This document shows positions 24,973-33,465 of a DNA stretch of 33,465 nt, one piece after another; the first letter of the stretch is position 1; every line of letters starts with the position of its first letter. The stretch covers positions 1 to 33,465 of the forward strand of contig JAJRRS010000042.1 in the NCBI GenBank assembly GCA_024279275.1, in the 5' to 3' direction. The DNA comes from Planctomycetota bacterium (GTDB lineage: Bacteria > Planctomycetota > Phycisphaerae > Phycisphaerales > Phycisphaeraceae). The position numbers and the translations under genes were made by a program. Under the pieces are notes generated by a model. The model saw nothing but the letters and a program-made list of their open reading frames with translations. It did no database searches and was not told where the DNA came from.

Positions 24973-26697
24973 TCAGATCGGCCGAGCCAGTGACTCCGGC
25001 TCGGGTTCCGGTTCGTCAGGTGTTGATTTCGTCGAATCTTCTTTGGACTCGCCCCCGCTCACGTCCGAATCATCCTTCTCGTACCAGCGCCGCTTAGGCT
25101 TCTTGACCTTCGCCGGACGCGCGAACCGAGGTGCAAATAACGACGCAACCAGCAGCGCCTGGATACCCAGTACCGGAAGCCTGAACCGCTCCAGGCCGGT
25201 GGTTTGCGTCGCAAACGTGAAGTAAAACATCACACCGCCAAGCAGCAGCAACGCCGACCAGTGCCCACGCACCAGCAGCATCACCGCGCCCAGAATCATC
25301 CCGATAAACAGCAGCCCATTAAACCCAACCCAGGCCAGCGCCAGCCAGCCCGTGGGGTTCTTAAGCGTTTCAGAGAAGTTCGACCACGACAACCCCCCGT
25401 TCATCAGCTTGTCGCGCAGCCCCGTCGGCGTGTAAGTCAGACCCAACTGCTGATACAGCCCGCCCATCGAGTGATCCGTAAAGAACTTGGTCACGCTCTC
25501 CTTGATCACACGCCCGTAAAGCGCCGGGTTTTCCCGGATCGCCTCAACACCCAGCGTCTTCATCGTGTCGTAAATCTCCGCATCGGGGTTCAGGTTCTGC
25601 TCCGCACGAAGCTCGCCCATGAGTGTGTCCACCGTCGCGGGCCAGTCCTCTTTCCAGTCACCGCCCTGCTCGGTGATGCGCATGTAGGCGTTGCCGTAGA
25701 AGTATGTGTTGATGTAGGGGATGCTGCTGAGGCGATACCCAAACCCGACGCTCTCGTTGCGCGCCATCCACGCCGCACCAGGCGCTACCGACAGGGCGAC
25801 CATCAAGACCGCCAGCATCATTGTCTTAAACCGAAAGTCGGTCACGACCATCCAAAGCGCCACCGCAGGCCCCAGCATGATCGACACCGGCCGAACCAAG
25901 ACACTCAACCCGATCATCAGCCCACCAAAAGTAGCCGACCCGATCCCCCGCGTCTCCCGATCCGCAACCGACCACAAACCAAGCAGTATCAGAAACGTGA
26001 AACTCGTCTCGGTCAGCACCGCGGTCGGCGCAGCAATATCCGCAGGATGTAGCGCTACAACCGCCGCCGCAAACAGCGCCGGCCCGGGCCGCTTCAATAA
26101 CACACGACCGACCCCGTAAACCAACGCCACCGAAGCAGCGCTAAACAAGCACTGAAGCAGCAGCAATCCGTTAATACCCATGCCCAACCAGGCCATCGCA
26201 CCAAGCAAAGCCGGATACCCCGGCGTACGCATGATCTCCGGACGCAACCCGTTCACATCGGTCGGCTCAAGCTGCCCTAAATCCGTGCGCAACTGATGCA
26301 AGGGCTTGTGCACCACGCCCGTCTCCGGACCCGTGCGCCCAAACACGCCCTCGCTGACCATGGTTTCACCCAACTCAACATAACGATACGAGTCCGGGTA
26401 CATCGCACGTTCACCGTCTCCATACGGGCCTACCGTAAACAGCATCACACGCAGCACAATCGCCGCAAAGAAAATCAGGATGACGTAAAACGCCTGCGAC
26501 TCATCGTAGATCATGCGCACCGGCGCGACGACAGGCCGGGGGGCGGACCCGAGGATTGATCCGGGGATTGATCCGGGGGCAGACTCGGGGGCCGGCTGAG
26601 CTAAAGGCAAACCCGCCTGCACCGCAGGCTTTGTCTCTTTAGTTGTATCCAATACCGAATCGCTCGGCCGGGCGTTTGGCAAAAACCACATGGTCAT
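24973..26697 (-). CDS. GT39/PMT-like integral membrane glycosyltransferase
   Basis: A protein of about 574 residues with many membrane segments (first at about 70-90, then roughly 170-300 and 440-530). The early loop PDSYRYVELGETM and the later MRTPGYPALLGAMAWL resemble lipid-phosphate-sugar-dependent GT-C enzymes of the ArnT/PMT superfamily. NPALYGRVIKESVTKFF is also typical. Such enzymes take sugar from a polyprenyl-phosphate donor outside the membrane. The N-terminal 60 residues are low-complexity and cytoplasmic, including the repeat GSIPGSILGS, and the C-terminus is a charged disordered tail (SDVSGGESKEDSTKSTPDE). The ATG at 26697 has GGGAG upstream; 26691 is an alternative. The 250 bases upstream of this gene (26701-26950) hold no visible gene. 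Confidence 0.82.
   Translation of the reverse strand: MTMWFLPNARPSDSVLDTTKETKPAVQAGLPLAQPAPESAPGSIPGSILGSAPRPVVAPVRMIYDESQAFYVILIFFAAIVLRVMLFTVGPYGDGERAMYPDSYRYVELGETMVSEGVFGRTGPETGVVHKPLHQLRTDLGQLEPTDVNGLRPEIMRTPGYPALLGAMAWLGMGINGLLLLQCLFSAASVALVYGVGRVLLKRPGPALFAAAVVALHPADIAAPTAVLTETSFTFLILLGLWSVADRETRGIGSATFGGLMIGLSVLVRPVSIMLGPAVALWMVVTDFRFKTMMLAVLMVALSVAPGAAWMARNESVGFGYRLSSIPYINTYFYGNAYMRITEQGGDWKEDWPATVDTLMGELRAEQNLNPDAEIYDTMKTLGVEAIRENPALYGRVIKESVTKFFTDHSMGGLYQQLGLTYTPTGLRDKLMNGGLSWSNFSETLKNPTGWLALAWVGFNGLLFIGMILGAVMLLVRGHWSALLLLGGVMFYFTFATQTTGLERFRLPVLGIQALLVASLFAPRFARPAKVKKPKRRWYEKDDSDVSGGESKEDSTKSTPDEPEPEPESLARPI
26553..26576. repeat. In-frame 12-base tandem repeat in the GT39-like gene
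   Basis: GGATTGATCCGG occurs twice in direct tandem (26553-26564 and 26565-26576). It encodes a four-residue unit in the disordered N-terminus (GSIP, then GSIL-like neighbours). Gain or loss of a unit would keep the frame. Confidence 0.7.
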
Positions 26698-26950
26698 CAA
26701 CTCCCATTAGTCGTCGGCCAGGCACCCAGGCACCCAAACCGATACAACCCATTTAATCCTCATCGTCGGCTCGACCGGCATACTTAAACACCCGACGCAC
26801 CACCACGCCCCGTCCCATAACAGTCGTCTGATATCAATCGTCGGATATAACCCGACGCGGACTAACGCCGTGTATGGAAATCTGTCCCCCTGAATGTGAA
26901 GATATTTCGGCTGTGATAACTGGGCAGGCACCCAGCCGCCGCGAGAGCTT

Positions 26951-28156
26951 TTAAGCCAGCGACCCGTGGTAGCGGTGCAGCTCCAAAACGCTCAACAAAT
27001 ACGCCAGCGTCGATTCAGCACCCTGGTTCCGGTTGGCCCCGCCGCGGTTCAGGCCATCCATACAACCCCCTGTATCAGGGGCATAAAGTGAAACACCCAA
27101 GTCATTTTGCCCGGTAAACCAGTGGAAACACCGCCACGCATGGTCTACCCAGGCCTTATCACCACCGACACGCGCCGCCGCCAGGCAAGCGTGTACCAGC
27201 GCATGAGCTTCCAACGGCTGCTGATCAAACTCTGCCTTGCAACCACCGCGAGGCAGCCAACCCGCATTCCCGATAATGCTCAAATAACCCTGCGGCGATC
27301 GCTGCACCTCCAACAACCAACCAAGCGATCTCAACCCCTGCGCAACCATGTCTTCACGCCCCATCGAATCACCCGCAACCAACAAAGCGTGACAGAGTTT
27401 GGCGCTGTCATAGGTCACCAGGTCTTCACACCACCGCCAGTCGTCCGACCCGTGCTGAGTAAACGCAGTCAATAAATCATTCGCGTAACGATCACGCAGC
27501 GCCGCCGCAGGCGCACTGCCCTTTGTGCCAGCCGAACTGTTGGCTGGATATCGTTTGAGATAATCTTCCAAACCCAGAATCGCAAAGGCCTTGGATCGCA
27601 GGTCTATAAATCCGCTGACACCCGGCAGAGCATTGATAAAAAGATCGTTCGCCAGATCGCGCGTATCGTCATCCCGCGCACTGGATACAGCCACACCCAA
27701 CGCCCAGAGCGTCCGCCCCTGACTGTCGGGGCTGCCGATATCCTCAAGCCAACGACGGTCGTACGACATGAAGTTTCGGAACCCGCCGGTATCTTGGTTG
27801 TACCCATACGTCAGAAACGTCAGGTAGCAACGCAACGGCAGCGTCGGCCGATCATCGCCGACCAACTGCGCGTGATACAGCGCCGCAATCAGCGCCCGGG
27901 CGTTGTCATCAATACAGTAGCCGTGCCTGAGATCAGGCAGAGAATAAAGCGCATGCTGAAACATCCCCGTGCAATCGGTCATGCTCAAAACATGCCGAAG
28001 GTCTATCTCCGGCAACCCCGGACTCGGCCCGCACCGATCATGCTGACTTGCCGTGAAAACTTCGTCCATAGCGGTGCTACCCATACAGGATAATATCGGT
28101 TGATTCAGTCGGGCATGGTCAATCCAACCATTTATACCCCAACGGGTGTTCTGCAT
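26951..28156 (-). CDS. Predicted (alpha/alpha)6-barrel sugar-active protein
   Basis: A protein of up to 401 residues. The conserved block MTDCTGMFQHALYSLPDLRHGYCIDDNARALI (about residues 59-90) is familiar from a family found alone or fused to GT4 enzymes in bacterial polysaccharide loci and often labelled 'glycosyltransferase' or 'glycosidase'. Repeated helical segments with aromatic and acidic residues (DWRWCEDLVTYDSAKLCHALL, EFDQQPLEAHALVHA) suggest an (alpha/alpha) toroid like AGE epimerases or glycoside hydrolases. No signal peptide is seen, so it is probably cytoplasmic. The start is uncertain: ATGs at 28156, 28084 and 28069 are in frame, and none has a well-spaced ribosome-binding site. 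It is the most upstream gene of the cluster. Confidence 0.7.
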   Translation of the reverse strand: MQNTRWGINGWIDHARLNQPILSCMGSTAMDEVFTASQHDRCGPSPGLPEIDLRHVLSMTDCTGMFQHALYSLPDLRHGYCIDDNARALIAALYHAQLVGDDRPTLPLRCYLTFLTYGYNQDTGGFRNFMSYDRRWLEDIGSPDSQGRTLWALGVAVSSARDDDTRDLANDLFINALPGVSGFIDLRSKAFAILGLEDYLKRYPANSSAGTKGSAPAAALRDRYANDLLTAFTQHGSDDWRWCEDLVTYDSAKLCHALLVAGDSMGREDMVAQGLRSLGWLLEVQRSPQGYLSIIGNAGWLPRGGCKAEFDQQPLEAHALVHACLAAARVGGDKAWVDHAWRCFHWFTGQNDLGVSLYAPDTGGCMDGLNRGGANRNQGAESTLAYLLSVLELHRYHGSLA

Positions 28157-28501
28157 AACCTCGGCGGAGGCTGCTTTAACAGCCGTGAGGGCATGAAATC
28201 ACACCCACTGAAAGGTTATTCAGAGGCCTCCAAAGTTCACCCCCCCCCTCTAATAGGACCAATTCGTCACAAAGAAACTTTTTTTTTGGCCAAAACCTTA
28301 AAACGCAACAACAATTATGTAATTAGTCAAATCTCAGTTAATATAATTTTATATTACTGTATAAATAAGAGTTATAACTTATTTGGTAGACAGACCAACA
28401 ATAATGCTTAGCTTATGATTGCACCACAGAACACCCCAAAGCCCCCAACCCATCGCGAGAGGACCGAATCTTCGAGTTTTGTCCAATACCAGAAAGAATC
28501 G
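28157..28501. other. AT-rich intergenic island with homopolymer runs
   Basis: No gene is seen. A C9 run (28240-28248) and a T9 run (28279-28287) lie 30 bases apart. They are followed by roughly 140 bases that are far richer in A and T than the rest of the window. Inside are the perfect inverted repeat TAATATA-attt-TATATTA (28339-28356) and the palindrome AGTTATAACT (28370-28379). It separates the minus-strand cluster from the plus-strand PEP-CTERM gene, so divergent promoters and their regulators probably act here. Confidence 0.6.
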
Positions 28502-28529
28502 TTGACAGAAGCCCCTCTTGTTATATAAT
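28502..28529 (+). promoter_or_regulatory. Consensus sigma70 promoter of the PEP-CTERM protein gene
   Basis: TTGACA (28502-28507) and TATAAT (28524-28529) are both perfect and 16 bases apart. The predicted start at about 28536 gives a leader of about 95 bases before the ATG at 28631. It also argues against translation from the upstream in-frame ATG at 28541, which would leave almost no leader. Confidence 0.85.
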
Positions 28530-28630
28530 CAGGTTGCGTCATGTTTGGCATGTTTCTATGCCGGGCGCAGGGGCAGCCGGAACTTTTCCAGCTATACATC
28601 ACACCCATCTTGCAAGGGAGGAATCACACC

Positions 28631-29686
28631 ATGCGGAAGATTGCACTTGGACTTAGTTGCGCAGCGATACTGGCCACCGCCAGCACCTCGTTCGCGGCCA
28701 TCGGTGTCATCGTCAACGAGACCTTTGACTACGCCAACACCGCCGCCATGTCCGCTGTCTGGGCTGGCTTCGACGGCACATTGGAAACCGAACTGGACTA
28801 CGACCTCGACGGCATACCCGATGAATTCGGCACCTTCGCCTTCCATCCCGGCGGCAGCATCAATGCCATGCCATTGGCGGCACCCGTCGTCGCCAGTTCC
28901 ACCGAATGGATCAAGCTCAGCGTCGATATCTTTGACGACGACACCTCGCTTGACCCCTTCTTCCCGCTGAACCCGGACAACAAACGGATGAGCCTGGGGC
29001 TGCGTGATACCACCGTACCCTCAAACATCATCGAACTAGGCATGTATAACGCCGTCACCGACGCCCACTTCGCCTACCGCGCCATCCTCTTTGGTAGCGC
29101 CGGTGACGATCCCAACTGGGCTGGCTGGGACCTGGGCACCGAAGCCGTGGGTGCGGACCCAGCCGTCCCCGTCAACCGCTTCCGCGGTGCTGGCTGGCAT
29201 CGGTACAGCGTCACGATCACCCCAGACACCCTGATCTTCGAGTTTGACCTCGACCGTGACGGCACCATCGATGGCACCGACACCTACACCATAGGCGTTG
29301 AATCTGGCCCCATCGGCTTCAACGAACTCCGCTTCGGTGGCCCCTCAGGCATCACCTCAGGCGGCGGCGGCGTGACCTTCGACAACGTCGTTCTTGAAAT
29401 CATCGCAGCTCAGACCGCTCTGGTCGGCGACCTCAACTCTGACGGGTTCGTCGGCATCGACGACCTGAGCATCGTTCTGGCCAACTGGAACCAGACCGTG
29501 CCCCCAGGCGACCCGCTGGCCGACCCCTCCGGTGACGGGTTCGTCGGCATCGACGACCTCAACCAGGTTCTGGGCAACTGGAACGCGGGCACACCACCAC
29601 CGGCCGCCGGTGCTGCGGTTCCCGAGCCTGCCTCGCTGGCTCTGCTTAGCCTCGGTGCCGTAGCCATGCTGCGTCGTCGTCGCTAA
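28631..29686 (+). CDS. Secreted PEP-CTERM protein with dockerin-like repeats
   Basis: A 351-residue exported protein. Residues 1-23 are a signal peptide (MRKIALGLSCAAILATASTS followed by FAA). Residues about 25-260 look like a beta-sandwich of the concanavalin/LamG kind (NETFDYANTAAMSAVWAGFD; WHRYSVTITPDTLIFEFDLD; GGGGVTFDNVVLEI). Two Ca-binding dockerin-like units follow at about 264-286 and 295-317, each with DGFVGIDDL and NWN. The C-terminus is VPEPASLALLSLGAVAMLRR plus RR, the PEP-CTERM sorting signal recognised by an exosortase. AAGGGAGG sits 9 bases before the ATG. It is probably surface or matrix associated and may depend on the neighbouring polysaccharide. The ligand is unknown. Confidence 0.88.
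   Translation: MRKIALGLSCAAILATASTSFAAIGVIVNETFDYANTAAMSAVWAGFDGTLETELDYDLDGIPDEFGTFAFHPGGSINAMPLAAPVVASSTEWIKLSVDIFDDDTSLDPFFPLNPDNKRMSLGLRDTTVPSNIIELGMYNAVTDAHFAYRAILFGSAGDDPNWAGWDLGTEAVGADPAVPVNRFRGAGWHRYSVTITPDTLIFEFDLDRDGTIDGTDTYTIGVESGPIGFNELRFGGPSGITSGGGGVTFDNVVLEIIAAQTALVGDLNSDGFVGIDDLSIVLANWNQTVPPGDPLADPSGDGFVGIDDLNQVLGNWNAGTPPPAAGAAVPEPASLALLSLGAVAMLRRRR
29441..29559 (+). repeat. Direct repeat encoding the two dockerin-like units
   Basis: The same 26 bases, beginning GACGGGTTCGTCGGCATCGA, occur at 29441-29466 and 29534-29559, 93 bases (31 codons) apart. Identity at synonymous positions points to recent duplication or gene conversion of the calcium-binding unit. Confidence 0.85.
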
Positions 29687-29772
29687 TCGAATGTATCGTT
29701 AATGTTGGGTGTATTTGAGTTGTAACGGTCTTGGATGCACCTAAATAACCGCTTGTGTAATCAAGCACTGAA

Positions 29773-29806
29773 CCGGACGTCGCTCCCACGGCGTCCGGAT
29801 TTTTTT
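29773..29806 (+). terminator. Rho-independent terminator after the PEP-CTERM gene
   Basis: CCGGACGTCG and CGGCGTCCGG pair over ten positions (one G-U) around a CTCCCA loop, and are followed by AT and a run of T ending at 29806. It lies 87 bases after the stop codon. Confidence 0.9.
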
Positions 29807-29921
29807 GCGCCCATCGACCGGCACCTATCGCAGCTATTCTCCCCCTCCCCTCTAGCTCCGCGTGGAAACGCGGGGCTGTTCCCCGCTATGATTAGCTGAA
29901 CGCAGGATTGCAGGCCAATCG

Positions 29922-30827
29922 ATGAACCAACCAACCAACCCCGACAACACAGGCCTAAACACCCCTCCACCCAACCCCTTCGCCGAACACACCCGGCAAT
30001 GGGAGGCGTTCCAATATGTCTACCCCGTGGTCAGCCGACGCAGCAAAGGCCTGTCCATCGGCATCAACCTCAACCCCGACACCCTCTGCAACTTCGATTG
30101 CGTCTATTGCCAGGTCGACAAACAGGTAAACCCAAAACCCACCACCGTGGACCTGGACCAACTCCGGTCAGAACTCTCAGCCATGCTCCAGGCCGTAACC
30201 TCCGGCAAACTCTGGCAACACCCAAGATTCGCTGACATCGACCCCACCCTTCAACGCCTCAACGATATCGCCTTCTCCGGCGACGGCGAACCCACCGCCG
30301 CCAAAGGATTCGTCCAAGCCGTCGATCTCGTCGTAGAACTAAAAAAATCCTTCGGCTTAGACAACACAAAACTTGTTCTCATTACCAACGCCACCCTCCT
30401 GAACCGCCCCAATGTCGAACCAGCCCTTCAAGCATTGGACGCCAACCAAGGCGAAGTCTGGGCGAAACTCGACGCCGGGACCGACGCTTACTACAAGCTA
30501 ATGGACCGCTCCGCCGTCCCCTTCAAGACCCTCCTCAAAAACATCCTGGCCTGCGGGAAGCGTCGCCCAATCGTGATCCAATCCATGTTCGCCAAACTGC
30601 ACGGCACCCCGATCCCCGCCAATGAGTTCGAGGCCTACACCCAACGCCTCGCCGAACTGATCGAGCAAGGCTGTCAAATCAAATCCATCCAACTCTACAC
30701 CGTTGCAAGAAAACCCCTGGAACCCTACGTCACCGCGATCTCTGATGAAACATTGTCGCGCATGGCAAAACAACTATCTCTACAGGTGCCCAGCACCACC
30801 GTAACGTGGTTCGGAACCACGGGGTAA
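29922..30827 (+). CDS. Stand-alone radical SAM protein
   Basis: A 301-residue radical SAM enzyme of the COG0731-like type. The cluster motif CNFDCVYCQ is at about residues 57-65, preceded by SIGINLNPDTL. IAFSGDGEPT is the glycine-rich SAM-binding turn. LVLITNATLL, EVWAKLDAGTDAYYKLMDRS and IKSIQLYTVARKP continue the TIM barrel. No C-terminal auxiliary-cluster Cys set is seen, so the substrate is unknown; relatives are annotated only as radical SAM proteins or compared with wyosine-synthesis enzymes. AGG lies about 8 bases before the ATG at 29922. It stands alone between a terminator and convergent dnaK. Confidence 0.85.
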   Translation: MNQPTNPDNTGLNTPPPNPFAEHTRQWEAFQYVYPVVSRRSKGLSIGINLNPDTLCNFDCVYCQVDKQVNPKPTTVDLDQLRSELSAMLQAVTSGKLWQHPRFADIDPTLQRLNDIAFSGDGEPTAAKGFVQAVDLVVELKKSFGLDNTKLVLITNATLLNRPNVEPALQALDANQGEVWAKLDAGTDAYYKLMDRSAVPFKTLLKNILACGKRRPIVIQSMFAKLHGTPIPANEFEAYTQRLAELIEQGCQIKSIQLYTVARKPLEPYVTAISDETLSRMAKQLSLQVPSTTVTWFGTTG

Positions 30828-30906
30828 GAAACGCGCAACCTACCCTCGTGTATCTACCTATCCCAAACTCATAACACAGATCGACGAAAACCACCGCACC
30901 CAGGCT

Positions 30907-30944
30907 TGCCGTTTAGCGGCGGATCGCAGATCCGCGTGTCGGCA
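30907..30944. repeat. REP-like nested hairpin
   Basis: TGCCG (30907-30911) and CGGCA (30940-30944) enclose the perfect stem GCGGATC-GCA-GATCCGC (30919-30935). A small GCCG/CGGC stem overlaps its left side. There is no U-run, so it is not a standard terminator. The form resembles extragenic palindromes; whether it recurs in the genome is unknown. Confidence 0.45.
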
Positions 30945-30964
30945 TGAACTCATCACACAGCCAT

Positions 30965-30996
30965 TAAAAGACCCCACAGATTAACTCTGCGGGGTC
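30965..30996 (-). terminator. Rho-independent terminator of dnaK
   Basis: On the minus strand GACCCCGCAGA and TCTGTGGGGTC form an 11-position stem with one mismatch around a GTTAA loop, followed by TTTTAA. It begins 36 bases after the dnaK stop. It could also block read-through from the convergent radical SAM gene, but has no U-run in that direction. Confidence 0.85.
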
Positions 30997-31031
30997 GTGA
31001 AGGTTTCGTGTGTCAAACTGATGAACGGAAG

Positions 31032-33452
<2,421 letters not shown>

Positions 33453-33465
33453 ATGGCTAAGAAGA
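33453..33465 (+). CDS. Start of an unidentified gene at the right edge
   Basis: ATGGCTAAGAAG begins at 33453 with AGGAG 7 bases upstream and continues to the window end, giving MAKK. Only four codons are visible, so no function can be assigned. Lys-rich starts are common in DNA-binding and ribosomal proteins. Confidence 0.65.

Noticed and set aside
25204-26052. Plus-strand frame of about 280 codons
   Set aside because: Antisense to the GT39-like gene, dominated by Arg, Gln, His and Pro as expected for a mirror frame, with no recognisable domain.
28541-28630. Upstream in-frame start (ATG at 28541) for the PEP-CTERM protein
   Set aside because: It would lie about 5 bases after the predicted transcription start and would bury the signal peptide; the ATG at 28631 has a strong ribosome-binding site.

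Overview
The window looks like a chromosomal segment of a high-GC planctomycete, most likely of the class Phycisphaerae. The main clue is a secreted protein at 28631-29686 that carries two dockerin-like repeats and a C-terminal PEP-CTERM anchor, a pairing typical of that group. This placement is inference; no rRNA gene or other phylogenetic marker apart from dnaK is present.

Region 1 (1-11145, all minus strand) is one tightly packed hydrogen-metabolism operon. Read in the direction of transcription it is hypF-hypC-hypD-hypE, then the four subunits of a group 3b (NADP-linked, 'sulfhydrogenase'-type) NiFe hydrogenase (beta FeS, gamma flavin, delta small, alpha large), then the hydrogenase maturation protease, hypA, hypB and the first 102 codons of a pyruvate:ferredoxin oxidoreductase (nifJ) that leaves the window. 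Most junctions overlap or lie within about 20 bases. A near-consensus sigma70 promoter (TTGACA, 16 bases, TATACT) sits at 11118-11145, immediately in front of hypF. All six Hyp proteins and the endopeptidase are present, so the set is self-sufficient for making the NiFe(CN)2CO site.

Region 2 (11270-28156, minus strand) begins with a small membrane-anchored hypothetical protein and is otherwise a surface-polysaccharide cluster. It holds an (alpha/alpha)6-type sugar-active protein, a GT39-like membrane glycosyltransferase, an ABC exporter (Wzm/Wzt with a carbohydrate-binding C-terminal domain), a radical SAM-polysaccharide pyruvyltransferase fusion, one GT4, five GT2 enzymes and two FkbM methyltransferases. 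A clean Rho-independent terminator at 11931-11959 ends the cluster. The most striking observation in the window is here: ten consecutive genes (Wzt at 23638 down to the last GT2 at 12019), from unrelated families, all end in Ala-Ala-stop. They use different Ala codons and all three stop codons, and several have flexible-looking tails. This resembles a shared C-terminal tag such as an ssrA/ClpXP-like degron or a docking tail.

Region 3 (28157-33465) is mixed. It contains an AT-rich intergenic island with C9 and T9 runs, a perfect-consensus promoter driving the PEP-CTERM/dockerin protein and its terminator, a stand-alone radical SAM enzyme (plus strand), a REP-like hairpin, dnaK (minus strand, with its own terminator), and the first four codons of a divergent gene at the right edge.
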